Assembly: GCF_905404315.1 (NCBI RefSeq)
Contig: NC_066272.1
Location: forward strand, 4,898,001-4,962,000
Origin: Leptidea sinapis
Taxonomy: Eukaryota > Arthropoda > Insecta > Lepidoptera > Pieridae
Length of the DNA stretch: 64,000 nucleotides
Reading direction: 5' to 3'
A program made the translations under genes and the position numbers. The stretch's first letter is position 1, and each line of letters opens with the position of its first letter. Below the pieces are notes generated by a model, which was not told where the DNA came from, did no database searches, and saw nothing but the letters and a program-made list of their open reading frames with translations. Shown piece by piece: positions 45,701 to 54,000 of this stretch.

Positions 45701-46811
45701 AAGTGGTATTTGTCTGGGTGTCGCAATTTGGTCTGAACAGCAGACTGTAGTAGGAAGACCCATATTTTTATTTATTTTTGTTTAGTCTCCAATCATGATA
45801 TTTGTGTTGCTAGCAATCTATTAAATTAATAGGATCCATTGCTTACCATTCATACTTTTTGCTGAATCTTCTTTTTTACATCCAGGATCATCAAATGCGC
45901 ATAAAGAAACTCGACTCCAAATACGTTGCATGTCATCTATTTCTTCGCGTTGCTGTAAAAGGAGAACAGAATAATAAAACTCAACGACTTCTAAATAAAA
46001 TATTTTTCCGAAGTTTCTTACAAATAAATTTTGTTTTTATTTTTTGTCAATTCTATTAAGTTTTAATATCGTGCTTACTTTGCTCTTCGGCATCTGTACG
46101 TTTGTACCCCTTTCCTTAATTATTCTTAATTTTCTTTTCAGCCGCAAATCATTAGAATTTTGAACTTCAGCTATATATTTATTTTTTATAGTGTTCCAAT
46201 ATTGCCTTTTGATTTCGTCCTCCTCACCGGCTATGTGTATCTAAAATATTTTAAGAACAGTTATAAACATTTGATATATTTTATATTTATCATAGCAAAC
46301 TACTAGCACTCATACTAAATAATATAATAACCATTTTATTTTTCTTCATATCATTTTTAATATCAGTTACGTATGACCACAGTGCTTCTTGCGATGCTTT
46401 ACAAACTTCTAGGCTCAATTCGTCCATCTCATTCATATAAGCTTCCAGTGTTAAGTTTTCTTTCTCCAATTCATCCATATGTACTTTGAAATGTTCAACA
46501 GTATCGTCGTTTTTAGTTATGACTGTATCTGGATCTAAGACAGTTTGCATGGCATCTTCTAAATATTTTTTCTCTTTTACATCTTCTCCCGCAAATTCTA
46601 TTTCATGACCACTTTCATCTGATTGTTCAACAGTCTTATTCCTTGCAATAATCTTTTCATCGGTAGACATATCTGAAGTAGGATTCACGGGATATTGCAC
46701 AGCTAATGATAGTGATATTATATTAAACGTAACCAAGGATTTCTGTAATGTTATAATAAATAAATACAATTTATATGTTAAAGTTAGAAAAAATAGTATG
46801 AATCGTAACAT
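25814..46811 (-). CDS. ACE-like M2 peptidase homologue, zinc site lost (10 exons)
   Basis: Ten exons join in phase to 2,292 bases (763 residues plus stop). The product has an N-terminal signal or anchor, an acidic stretch, an M2 (angiotensin-converting enzyme) ectodomain at about residues 130-690, a membrane span at about 698-719 and a 44-residue cytosolic tail. Family landmarks include KPLYGLIHSYV, IPAHILGNLWAQEW, GHVQYF, WRWDVF and SLGASEDW. Active ACE cleaves dipeptides with zinc held by HEMGH and a later Glu. Here these positions are RLLGH (464-468) and Asp492, a chloride-binding Arg is Thr600, and a His of the CHAS motif is Leu. The frame is fully intact, so the protein is probably made but not a peptidase. 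The nearest known parallels are the inactive Drosophila Ance paralogues and nematode ACN-1. Start is the first Met of the open frame; the first splice donor is weak. Confidence 0.9.
26270..26565 (-). mobile_element. LINE family A, 3' fragment in ACE-like intron 9
   Basis: Decayed family-A end: on the minus strand NFLLQPIE, then a KTWVPSKAVHT segment and FRDSSGIA, matching the KSAYTFLKGRQRSCDSSGVA ending of the 52335 copy. Starts less than 100 bases upstream of exon 10. Confidence 0.6.
26812..27122 (+). repeat. Family D repeat, copy 3
   Basis: Nearly complete, from 'atgacaataagggacgagac' to 'gcctcccactggt'. Antisense to the ACE-like gene, in intron 9. Confidence 0.75.
27700..27775 (+). repeat. 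(CA)n microsatellite
   Basis: A long run of CA units with a few CATA interruptions (the most regular part is about 27714-27750). Likely polymorphic in length. Confidence 0.9.
27780..28222 (+). repeat. LINE-type tail followed by family D copy 4
   Basis: Bases 27780-27960 end in 'aaatttatttatttattta', a retroelement-like tail. Family D then begins abruptly at about 27961 within its own interior ('aattgatacgccctgtccat') and runs to 'gagcttcccactggt' at 28222. Confidence 0.6.
28225..28505. other. No feature seen
   Basis: Intronic AT-rich sequence without supported features. Confidence 0.3.
28510..28850 (+). mobile_element. LINE family A, 3' end
   Basis: The plus strand reads DTTWIPSKKSAYTFLKGRQR followed by the family tail 'gatcacttaacaccaggtga' and 'cgtacgctcgtttgtcctcc'. 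Opposite orientation to most family-A copies here. Confidence 0.65.
28850..29725. other. Intron 9 sequence; 114-codon ORF without family
   Basis: Bases 28893-29237 are open on the minus strand (includes LPTSSRANITTYLHSYLCNT). It has no recognised domain and lies inside an intron. It may be an uncharacterised repeat. The rest is AT-rich. Confidence 0.3.
29728..29850 (-). CDS. ACE-like exon 9
   Basis: Acceptor 'attgttcacag', donor CTCAG|GTACCT. Encodes residues 601-640: YLISHVLEFQILRSLCKKAS, then YTGPLHECSIYGAQEAGKLL, an unmistakable match to the ACE helix containing QFQ-ALC and the CDI-GS-EAG segment. Tyr601 aligns with the substrate-contacting Tyr523 of testis ACE. The two Cys of this segment are kept, so the disulfide should form. 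Confidence 0.9.
29940..30345. other. Intron 8, no feature seen
   Basis: AT-rich intronic DNA. A strong donor-like TT|GTAAGT on the minus strand near 29940 is not tied to any coding exon. Confidence 0.3.
30348..30483. mobile_element. Short palindromic MITE, copy 1
   Basis: Inverted ends: left CCCCCTTATTCATAATAGTC, right complement CCCCCTCATTCATAATGGTC, flanked by TA on both sides. The middle holds 'ctattgacctaagtcagaat'. Second copy at 41600-41742. TA flanks suggest mobilisation by a Tc1/mariner-type transposase. Confidence 0.7.
30552..30943 (+). mobile_element. Helitron-like repeat
   Basis: Starts with a 'tattataaaattaagtcctc' block and a (CTGT)-rich 'tgtatgtctgtctgttcgcg', ends GCTGGATCAGCTAG followed by T. 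The 3' hairpin is decayed. Confidence 0.55.
30950..32355. other. Intron 8, unidentified repeats
   Basis: Bases 31880-32070 are open on both strands (for example minus SLHIYYQAYIYLPYGVVGDR), look less AT-rich and probably belong to an unnamed repeat. Otherwise AT-rich with no supported gene. No further ACE exon is missing, since exons 7-9 join directly in phase. Confidence 0.35.
32360..33060 (-). mobile_element. LINE family A, rearranged 3' fragments
   Basis: Two or three overlapping family-A ends follow each other (32395-32600 and 32715-33060), each with 'caacaccagaggaatcac'-type and 'ccacagt' landmarks. The sequence stops about 35 bases from the splice donor of ACE-like exon 8. Confidence 0.65.
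33095..33193 (-). CDS. ACE-like exon 8
   Basis: Acceptor 'aatccgtag', donor ATAAC|GTAAGT. Residues 568-599 read IKETMISPPVARNESDLDPA and SKYHVVSHVQYI. They align without gaps to the ACE segment '(R)EKYQG-xPPV-R...KFH-PSSVPYIRY'. Lys589, His591 and Tyr598 of the substrate pocket are kept. The Arg that binds the activating chloride (Arg522 in testis ACE) is Thr600, whose codon spans the exon 8/9 junction. Confidence 0.85.
33298..33520. repeat. tRNA-bearing palindromic element, copy 3
   Basis: Both halves survive: a decayed minus-strand core at 33326-33375 and a good plus-strand core at 33412-33485. The latter has ACGGTTAGCTGAGGTGG, an anticodon arm CTGGC-ACGGAAC-GCCAG and a GGGATCGAGTCCC B-box arm. 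Outer inverted arms are 'acacaaataaaatttgaaaa' and its complement. Lies about 105 bases upstream of exon 8. Confidence 0.7.
33521..34185. other. Intron 7, no feature seen
   Basis: AT-rich sequence; nothing beyond short simple-sequence runs. Confidence 0.3.
34186..34494 (-). mobile_element. Helitron-like repeat with internal repeats
   Basis: The minus-strand 3' end has ACAGGATCTGT hairpin, then GGGTCCACTAG followed by T. The body contains three copies of an 'aatcggtccagccgtttagg'-type unit about 80-90 bases apart. Confidence 0.55.
34505..35110 (+). mobile_element. Jockey-like LINE family J, 3' fragment
   Basis: Encodes, with frame breaks, an LPLQKRAFRAIYQLAYRLSK-like part, then ENLIYVHKNRQLFAIYSDFH, YYNTRNKGLLVTKSSRLHKI and HNSFKGKCIHFYNKVPA. 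It ends with the family's 3' tail. A stop interrupts the frame at ATF*. Same strand as none of the nearby exons. Confidence 0.7.
35111..35930. other. Helitron end scrap, then no feature
   Basis: Bases 35128-35158 are a Helitron end ('aacaaaatttgccgggtcag') cut off just before CTAG. From there to 35930 the sequence is AT-rich intron without recognisable content. Confidence 0.4.
35930..36172 (+). mobile_element. LINE ORF tail fragment (RTE-like)
   Basis: Read in reverse it gives an ERAMLGVSLPDRIR-like and then an IARLKWRWAW-like segment. This is the post-reverse-transcriptase region of RTE-type LINEs, so the element itself is inverted (minus). The plus-strand 78-codon ORF is a shadow. A different part of the same type is at 58440-58720. 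Confidence 0.55.
36300..37070 (-). mobile_element. LINE family A, 3' third
   Basis: A 214-codon open frame reads ASKKLGVINRARQYFKPAHI, then the PHMEYCCHLWSGAPQYQLDP block and the FLPRTTTLWNELPCAVFPGR ending. Upstream, in a second frame, comes SYHRSSTTLPLKPRLVSDYW. 5'-truncated, with one frameshift, inside ACE-like intron 7 and on the same strand as the gene. Confidence 0.75.
37075..37790. other. Intron 7, no clear feature
   Basis: AT-rich. Bases 37320-37390 ('caaaatggctagaccaattt') look like another Helitron-type remnant, and 37765-37785 resembles the 'GATGCATCCAATATA' repeat. Confidence 0.3.
37792..38162 (-). mobile_element. Non-autonomous Helitron, complete
   Basis: The minus strand begins TCTTAATATATATAAATTAC and ends ACAGA-ACAACG-TCTGT hairpin, CGGGGCAG, CTAG. 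The insertion lies between A and T, as expected. Confidence 0.75.
38190..38223 (-). repeat. Repeat block next to exon 7 splice donor
   Basis: The minus-strand sequence AAGGTTGATGCGTCCAATAT matches blocks at 25441-25465 and 49570-49595. It begins about 13 bases into ACE-like intron 7. Confidence 0.55.
38237..38471 (-). CDS. ACE-like exon 7
   Basis: Acceptor 'tatgtaacag', donor CTAAG|GTACTT. This phase makes Arg567 with exon 8. A nearby better-looking GTAAGG (38225-38230) would break the frame. Residues 489-566 start AFHDAISDIAAVQLTAPHLL and contain LNHLMWLALEKFPLMGYAYV and WRWDVFGNSSMVDWNQHWWD. In active ACE the first segment is FHEA--D, its Glu being the third zinc ligand; here it is Asp492, while Asp496 of the motif is kept. 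Confidence 0.9.
38500..38695. other. Intron 6 start, no feature
   Basis: Short unique-looking intronic sequence before a family D copy. Confidence 0.3.
38697..38990 (+). repeat. Family D repeat, copy 5
   Basis: From 'gatgaaaatacgggacgaga' to 'gtacccataatctagacg'. It lacks the last ~30 bases. Antisense to the ACE-like gene in intron 6. Confidence 0.75.
38991..39810. other. Intron 6, no feature seen
   Basis: AT-rich. An ORF tail on the plus strand up to 39138 is a continuation of the shadow through family D. Confidence 0.3.
39810..39995 (+). repeat. tRNA-derived SINE-like repeat
   Basis: 'tctgcggttaaattggtaaa' and 'gccccggttcgaacctcgcc' give A- and B-box-like promoters about 35 bases apart. 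They are followed by 'ttaggcccgcaacgttcttg' and 'gattcctctggtgcagcaag', a segment related to the LINE family-A 3' tail, as in SINE/LINE partner pairs. Confidence 0.5.
40000..40740. other. Intron 6, no feature seen
   Basis: Mixed AT-rich and moderately GC-rich sequence (40440-40500) without supported ORFs. Confidence 0.3.
40760..40850 (+). repeat. tRNA-like SINE remnant
   Basis: 'catgcagtggtaaataacct', 'gacttcagagctacgaactc' and 'ggtatcgaatcccaatagaa' resemble a tRNA-derived SINE head. No full cloverleaf is left. Confidence 0.4.
41085..41300. repeat. Interspersed repeat with TCTAACAGCAAGAG motif, copy 2
   Basis: Same motif order as 7660-7960: 'atagatagactatgacagct', 'cacactaacataaagtgtca', 'gtttttatcggtcgtctaac', 'agcaagaggctatttatacg'. 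Confidence 0.55.
41600..41742. mobile_element. Short palindromic MITE, copy 2
   Basis: Ends 'ccccttattcatagtagtct' and, complemented, 'ccctttattcataatggacc'. The centre shares 'tctattgacctaagtcagaa' with the copy at 30348. Confidence 0.65.
41745..42270. other. Intron 6 near exon 6, no feature
   Basis: AT-rich; a 'gtgtattctgtgttggtgga' segment with 'gaataaataaatatataa' near 42190-42230 looks like a LINE tail scrap. Confidence 0.3.
42276..42409 (-). CDS. ACE-like exon 6 (mutated zinc-binding motif)
   Basis: Acceptor 'tacttttgcag', donor CCCAG|GTAAGG. Residues 445-488: IKWCGENITDINVGLSRAAR, LLGHVQYFKHYRDLPPLFRD, GPNP. ACE consensus is IKQCT...VHHEMGHIQYY. The paired Cys, the GH-QY and the PL-R-G-NP blocks align, so the missing HE is a true substitution. 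The first zinc His is Arg464 and the catalytic Glu is Leu465; only the second zinc His, His468, remains. Confidence 0.92.
42430..43520. other. ACE-like intron 5, no clear feature
   Basis: Contains a 'ggatatggatttatggatag' imperfect tandem near 42845-42885 and 'gcttaagccgcactatggtt' repeat scrap at 42800. No gene. Confidence 0.3.
43526..43772 (-). CDS. ACE-like exon 5
   Basis: Acceptor 'ttttttccag', donor TATAA|GTATGA. Residues 362-443 begin GNLWAQEWQAIYNLVAPYPD, continue DIVYSRDYFEFVDKFHQSLG and end at CLPSSHDMCDGVNY. The ACE equivalent of the last part is CHASAWDFYN. The substrate-binding His353 and Ala354 positions are Leu and Pro. An Asn-Gly-Ser sequon is present. Confidence 0.9.
43800..45110. 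other. ACE-like intron 4; LINE tail near 44165-44400
   Basis: The (GAATA)n start 'gaatagaatagaatagaaac' followed by 'actttattagcaaataaaaa' is the complement of a lepidopteran LINE 3' tail, so a minus-oriented fragment. The rest is AT-rich. Confidence 0.45.
45115..45450 (-). CDS. ACE-like exon 4
   Basis: Acceptor 'acaatttttcag', donor ATTAG|GTATGT. Residues 250-361 contain NNYEELKYYWKVYRDATGKK, a NKVAESENFKDAGEMWRYNF stretch, IWNDVKPLYGLIHSYVKTKL and IPAHILG. These match the ACE pattern Y-EL--W--WRD-TGK ... KPLY--LHAYVR-KL ... IPAHLLG in order and spacing. Confidence 0.92.
45847..45952 (-). CDS. ACE-like exon 3
   Basis: Acceptor 'ccttttacag', donor AATG|GTAAGC. Residues 215-249: QREEIDDMQRIWSRVSLCAF, DDPGCKKEDSAKSMN. 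The Cys pair (C-F-DD-PGC) fits the first conserved disulfide of M2 proteins. Confidence 0.88.
46079..46240 (-). CDS. ACE-like exon 2
   Basis: Acceptor 'atattttag', donor AGCAAA|GTAAGC, phase 0 at both ends. Residues 161-214 start IHIAGEEDEIKRQYWNTIKN and are Lys/Arg-rich. Position and helical character match the N-terminal helical lid of ACE proteins, but similarity is low. Confidence 0.8.
46332..46811 (-). CDS. ACE-like exon 1 (signal/anchor and acidic linker)
   Basis: Residues 1-160. The N-terminus MLRFILFFLTLTYKLYLFII... stays hydrophobic to about residue 38, then an acidic Thr/Ser/Glu-rich stretch leads into EAYMNEMDELSLEVCKASQE, ALWSYVTDI, the usual start of the M2 domain. The donor ATG|GTTATT is weak; a better-looking GTATGA (about 46306-46311) would shift the frame into an early stop in exon 2. 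Exon end therefore less certain than the rest. Confidence 0.75.
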
Positions 46812-47688
46812 TATAAGTAACTGATTGAATATAAGTACTTGACGTCAATAATAAAATACATTTGCGCATTGTACATTTATCTATTACATTTTCTATATTT
46901 GCAAGAATTCAGTGCCTTTTTAATACAACAATCGATCTATATTTCTTAAAGCTGATGATGATGCTTATTTTTTATTTTTTAAACAAATCTCAGAAAATAT
47001 TTCATTCCATCAAAAATATTATTATTTTTTATAAGAGAAGGTACTAATCACTTATTATATAACATGTTAAAAGGCTGTTCAACAGCTGAGTTTTCAACTT
47101 GGTTGCCAAGTTGTGGCATTGATGTAAATGAATGAAAATAATTGTTAATTTTATATTCAATTTACTGAGGAAGGAAGTAAATAATACTAACGTAAAACAA
47201 CATTATAATATTTATCACAGCACTCGATGACAATCACAGAATGTAACACAACACTGAAAACATATTTCGATTACACAATCCTATAAAATTGAATCGTTAC
47301 ACCGTACTAGCTCCGTATGCCTTGCTGATGTTTTTGAATATCGGCAACTGTTTGATTGTTTTGTGATGAATTTTAAAATGTGAACAATGAACGGTAGTTA
47401 TGTTTTGAAAACGTTTAACTGTGGCTGAGCACTGTACATATACGGCATGGGCGTCGACGCATTGTTATGCGAGTAACGACTTACTGATGCCTCGATCAAA
47501 TCACCGGGATGTTCACGACTCACGTGAGACCGGAAGACACAATCCTCACATTATTGCATTGTAACCAAATCCATTATTAGTCAGTGCTAGCTAATAGCTG
47601 ACCAGTGTTCGCTCATTGTAATAAGCTAGAATTCTATTCAAGTATAATTGAATATGGGAAACATTAAAAAACATTCATAATAATACAA
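46812..47688. other. Spacer between GST-like and ACE-like genes
   Basis: Contains the presumed promoter and 5' leader of the ACE-like gene and the end of the GST-like transcript. No TATA box with correct spacing was seen. Bases 47350-47600 are less AT-rich. An upstream untranslated exon for the ACE-like gene cannot be excluded. Confidence 0.4.
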
Positions 47689-47694
47689 TTTATT
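47689..47694 (-). promoter_or_regulatory. Polyadenylation signal, GST-like gene
   Basis: AATAAA on the minus strand 28 bases after the GST-like stop codon, a typical compact insect 3' end. Confidence 0.6.
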
Positions 47695-47721
47695 CATTTC
47701 CGCAGTTAATTTTAACAATAA

Positions 47722-47862
47722 TTAATCCTTCTTCATGAATGAAGCCAGTATTTGAGCTCCGGATTTATCGATTTCTTCATATCCGTATGGTTCTAAGGCT
47801 TTTTTAGATCTCTCAAACCATTTGGAAACATTCTCGTGTGAACTGTAGTCGTAGCCCAATGC
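47722..47862 (-). CDS. GST-like exon 6
   Basis: Acceptor 'tgtttcag', phase 0. Residues 205-250: ALGYDYSSHENVSKWFERSK, KALEPYGYEEIDKSGAQILA, SFMKKD, stop TAA at 47722-47724. The TNLE|ALGYD junction restores the class-typical TNLEA-GYD sequence, and W-F closes the hydrophobic site. Confidence 0.92.
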   Translation of the reverse strand, partial: ALGYDYSSHENVSKWFERSKKALEPYGYEEIDKSGAQILASFMKKD

Positions 47863-50122
47863 CTGAAACATAATATATTTTAAATTAAACTTCTCGCACT
47901 TTCACTTAGCAGTAAAATGATAAGGTTGGAAACAATGTCATAAACAAGAAAATAATATTAAATTATTAAATTTCTTTAGACATGGGTTCTGATTTATCGT
48001 GGTATCTATTCTCCATTAAAAGCTCCTATCTGTACTTTAATAACGTAATAATCTTTCAAGTTTACTAATTCATAGGATTTTTGGACTTTAGCAAATATTA
48101 TTTTCAGTTTTTGGTTTCTGATACCGTAGAAAGGAACGCTTTAAGAATCATTTCTTTGTCCGTGAGTCTGTCAACACGCTGTATCTCAGGAATACTGTGA
48201 GGCGATAATTTGAAATTAACTTCAAAATTGTATGATTTTTTTAACTTACAAAACCAATCAAAAGATACAGCCATTTCAGCCTAATTTTTAATACTACGCA
48301 GATAAATGGTAACCAGTCCATCCCAATGATCTGCTATCATGAAATTTAACGAGTATCAAAACATTGGCAATGACAATGCAGATACTGTTATTAATTGTTA
48401 CGTGTAACAATTAGGTTACGGACTTCAAGCAATTTTAGCGCTTATATATTAACAGCAAAAGTGTCATTATTGAACTGCTTATAAACTTTTTAATCTAATT
48501 TCGATTATTTTGAAGTTTCTGTTCTTGTTATTTCATCAGTAGGTAAGGAATTATTGATGTGATAGTCACTTACATTAACATTTTGTAATTTTTAGGGTTT
48601 CGTAAGAGTAAGTTATTAAAACTTCGCTGACCAGATCCCTCCTTCTGTCCTCTGTTGGCTACAGATCGCTCATGCTCATAAGCTGCAGTATTTCAAATAA
48701 AAAAAAATATTTGGCACTAAGCTAGTTTATATAATAATCATTGGTAGACCCAATGACGTTCTATACACAATAAGGACATATCATTCGCAGTCTGATAACG
48801 GAACAGCAAAAGTGTGCTTAAAGACAATGTAACTACCTCCACTTTCTCCTTCGTCGAGTGTCAACTGTCACTGTCCGAATCAAACCTGAACGTTCCATTA
48901 TATTATATTCTTTGCCTGAACTGAATAAATGTTTTACATTACTGCTTATTGACCAAGGTTATTTTAAACAATTGGAGTAAATGCAGCAATGTATAGATAT
49001 AGCAGTCGAAGCTTATGATGTAATTTGTGCCATGTTCCATAATTAGTTTGTTTTTATATGACATCATTTGTCTATATGTATAGAACATCATTGAGTAAAC
49101 CGGACTGTTACCTCCAAATTAGTTAAAGTGACCACAATAGAAATATCAGCTATAGTAAGATTGTCCCCAGCAGCGAAGGTATGACCTTCCAACATAGTGT
49201 TCAACCATCCCAAAGCTTCATCCAGCTTTTCTGCTAGTTTCTCGTTGTATGACTCGCCTCTGAATAGCATAGGACCCTGTGGGTTAAAGCATTTGAATAA
49301 TAACAGTATTATAGATTTTATGTATACCCGTACGGTAATTGGCCGTTAGTCCTGAATAGATAATGACTTGGGTAATTCTAGTAAAATATGTATACCTAAT
49401 TGTGATTCATTGATACTAAGAGCATTGAAAAAAAAACAGCATTAGTTTAGACATAGGGTAGATGTGATGGAGGAAGCATGGTTATGGTTAATAAGTTATC
49501 GTATTTTGTTCGAAGCGATTACTTATTACGACAGTAATCACGACCATCATGTTCATGAAACATTTAAGCTCTAAAGGTTGATGCATCCAATATACGATTC
49601 TTTATATTTATATTGTTCAGCACTTTTCTTGGGAAGGATATAAAATTTTAAATTCGCGTCAGGACACGTTACCTGAGTGAAAATTCGTAAGACAGTCGTT
49701 GAAATTATGGAGTAAAGTTGATTTTTCTGTGAGATAACATTTTTAATGTAAAATAATGGTAATAGTACTGAAGTGTTTAAATTTATATGTGATATAAATT
49801 GTCAATATCCGGACGACCGAGCCTTGCTCGGATTTTTAAGAATGTACAAAACTTGAACAAAAAAAAAGTAATAGGACATCTGGATTCGAACCGGGGTCTT
49901 CTGCTTTCCGGATCACCCAATGTCCCATCTGAGCTATAATAGTCTTGTATATAGTGGCGAAATTTACCTTTGTATTCTAATGTTATTGTAGCTGTTTCTC
50001 ATTCAAACATGGATAAAACCATTTTTTTTTTAATTGAAACCTAGCTAGATCGATTTATCACCCCCGAAATCCCCTGCATACTTAATTTTATGAAAATCGT
50101 TGGAGCCGTTTCCAAGATTCAG

Positions 50123-50159
<37 letters not shown>

Positions 50160-51049
50160 GAATATTGTATATAACCACATAATTCGTGCGAAATTATTCT
50201 CTTACCATTCCAAAATATTCAAAAATGCGCAACGTTTCTGTTCAAGTTTTCACTTCTGCCGGCACTCCCCGAGTGCAACCCGTATTTTTTTTTTTAAATG
50301 TTTGATATTAAAAACGCTTTTAACTTTGAACATGATTTATATATTGGATCCAGTATCTTACAAATTATTTATTTAATACAGCTATTGTGATTTGTGAAAC
50401 ACACATTGATTTAAAAAAGTGGCTTTTGATCTTCTTGTATGTTCTTCTCATGAACTCTACTTTTCCGAACATATTATGTTAGATTTGGTTAAATTTAAGG
50501 TTATAATAGAGTTTGAATTTGACTTGAGGTTGTACGATGTAAAAGTTGATATGCTGAAACCATCTGAACGGTAAACCATTGTTATATTAATATATAATAA
50601 TTTCATCAGCTAATTTCTTAGATTTGCGGTCTCAAACATATTATAGAACCTGAAATTTTATATATAAAAACAATATGTTGAATAGATTATATTTTGCTGC
50701 TGATTTTTACAAGGCGTTACATAATGACAAAAAATATATATACATGTATTTATTTGAAACATATTTATTATTTTGTTAATGCAGAACCGAATATATAAAG
50801 ACTATATTTTTAAAAACTTACGGCCTTACAAATAAAATTGGCATAAAGTTATAACAAAGCATATACCATGTATGTATGTATGTTACAAATAGACATTTTG
50901 CTTACGAATGGTTTTGTTCAGACGTAATGTTTATTTGCAAGGCAGCTTGTCATTAGGAAAACTTCAGAATTATCATTGTATTGACAGTTTTGTCAACGAC
51001 ATTGTAAACATTTAGCATTTTCTTTGTTTATCATCTATGCTAATCTATA

Positions 51050-51087
<38 letters not shown>

Positions 51088-54000
51088 TAAAGCTGCAGTG
51101 TTTGTTTGTTTGTTTGTTTGAACGCGCTAATCTCTGGTACTACTGGTCCGATTTGAATGATTCTTTCAGTGTTGGGTAGTCCATTTATCGAGGAAGGCTA
51201 TAGGCTATGTTTTTTTTTTTCAAAATTAGGGATCCGTAATAAAATTGCTATTTTGTAACACAAGGTGTAAAATCGAAAACCTATTTTTGCGTGCGCTGCA
51301 AAAACTATTGACAATAGAACAAAATGATGTACAGGCTATAATATAGGCAATATTTTATTACTTATAAAACTATCGCGTGAATTATACTTTATATGGCAAA
51401 ACAACGTTTGCCGGGTCAGCTAGTCAGTTATAACTTTATAGCAAGTTATTTTGTAAGGCCATAAAATGTTTTAAGTTAATACAATTCAACAAGTCAAATT
51501 CAATAAGATTTATAAAAATCTCTCACGGCCCAACCACCAGACCTTTTAACTTTGACTATATATGTATACGACATGTATATTTTATATAGATTTTAATATG
51601 ATGTAACAATGAAATATTATATGCTGTAATGTAGAGAATTATTATAATATAATAACGTGGAGCTGACGTAATTTTCATGCCCTTTTTGGCTAATGTGTTG
51701 ATTCGTATAGTATTTTTTGTTAACATTTACACACATGCAAATAAAGAATTATTATTATAAAAGGACCAGTTATTAAACTGAGTTTTTTCTTCATGATTTT
51801 TATTACAAACTAGCTGACCCGGCAAACGTTGTTTTGCCATATAAATTTTATTGATCTTTTCCTTGCTAATTGATAAGAGATGGCGCTAGTTGTATTCATT
51901 AGTAACAATCACACTTCGTTTATATTTTGTATAATTCACACTATAGTTTTATAAATTAAAGCCTATTTGTTATTCTGGTGTGTAAGCTATATTATTGTTA
52001 AGTTTCATCAAAATCTATTCAGTAGATTATGCGTTAAAGAAGTTCAAACATACATCCAGACATACAAACTTTCACATTTATAATATTAGTAGGATTATAG
52101 TCTTCTTAAGTCTAAAGTAAGAGTATTATTGATCCCCCGCTTCTAATCCTCAAAAAATTACTCATAAATTATAAACGACCAATTTTTGCCAATATGAATA
52201 TAATAAATATTTCATGAATCTCAAAAATGGCTCTATCAGTTTTGATGAAATATAAATTCTACACAGACATTTCTGGGTTCTCACGTCTTGAAAGACATCT
52301 TTACCAGGCTCTCACCTACTTCGGATGAAGATTCATCTTTTTTTTTATGGAATAGTAGGACAAACGAGCGTACGGGTTGTTAAGTGATCACCGCCGCCCA
52401 CAATCTCTTGCAACACCAGAGGAATCACAGGAGCGTTGCCGGCCTTTAAGGAAGGTGTACGCGCTTTTTTTAGGTACCCATGTCGTATCGTCCCGGAAAC
52501 ACCGCACAAGGAAGCTCATTCCACAGCTTTGTAGTACGTTTAAGAAAACTCCTTGAAAACCGCACTGTGGAGGACTGCCACACATCCAGATGGTGAGGAT
52601 GATATCCTTACTTGCGGCGTGTCGTGCAAAGGTGGAATTCGGCGGCAGGAGTCAGGTTAAGCAGCTCTTCGGAACACTCCCCGTGATAAATGCGGTAGAA
52701 GACACACAATGAAGCTACGCAACGCCAAGTGATCCAGCCGTTCACAGAGCACTGGGACCCCGACAATTAGAGCTGCTCTGTGTTGCACGCGGTCAAATGG
52801 ATCGAGCTGATACTGGGGTGCGCCAGACCAGAGATGACAGCAATACTCCATGTGTGGCCGGACCTGCGCTTTGTAGAGCGCTAGTATGTGGGCCGGCTTG
52901 AAGAATTGCCGTGCTCTTTTAATGACGCCCAGTTTCTTTGAAGCCAATTTGGCTTTGCCTTCCAGAAATTGGCAATCGCTCGAGATTTCGAGACCCAGTA
53001 TTCCGATACTAGGCGAGGATTTGAGGGAAGTGGTCTCGAAGAGCGGTGATACGACAAATGGGGTTTTTTTAGTGGTAAACGCGCAAACTTGAGTCTTCTG
53101 GGGGTTAAATTGGACAAGGTACAATTTTCCCCATTCCGCGACCTTCTCAAGAGAGGACTCGATAGAAGACACAAGTTTCTCCCGGCACTGGTCGACGATT
53201 TCCCGAGAGAGACCTGCATGACCCGTGTATACGGCATCACCAGTGCTGTCATCCGCATAGCAATGAATGTTGGAGGTGTCCAACATATCATTGATATGCA
53301 GAAGAAACAGCGTGGGAGACAGTACACAGCCTTGGGGCACTCCAGCATTCACGGGCTTCGGGTTCGAGCAATATCCGTCGACAACGACCTGTATGCTGCG
53401 CCCAGTAAGGAAAATGGAGGTCCACTTTCACAAGCTCTCGGGAAGCCCAAATGATGGAAGTTTGGAGAGGAGCGCCTTGTGCCATACACGATCAAAGGCC
53501 TTCGCTATATCCAGGCTAACTGCCAGGCCTTCCCCCTTGCTTTCAATAGCCGCAGCCCATCTATGTGTTAGGTATACCAGAAGATCACCTGCAGACCGAC
53601 CATGGCGAAACCCGTATTGTCGGTCGTTGATCAACTGGTGACCCTTTAGGTATACCAAGAGCTGACGGCTAATTATGGAGAGATTTTGGAGAGCAGGGAG
53701 GTAATAGAAATAGGCCTGTAGTTTGCCGGATCCGAACTGTCTCTTTTTTTTTTGATCGGATGGACAAGGGCTGACTTCCATGAGTCAGGGACTACGCCTT
53801 TAGAATAAGAGTGCCGGAATAAACGCGTTAGCACCGGCGTCAACTCAGGGGCACACGTTCTAAGCACGATTGGAGAAATGCCATCCGGCCCGCTCGACTT
53901 CCTGACGTCCAACGAAAACAGAGCTTGCCTAACAGTTTTCTGTCTGAACTGTACTTCAGGCATAGAGCTCTGACACCGCGGGATGGTCGGCGGTGTTTTT

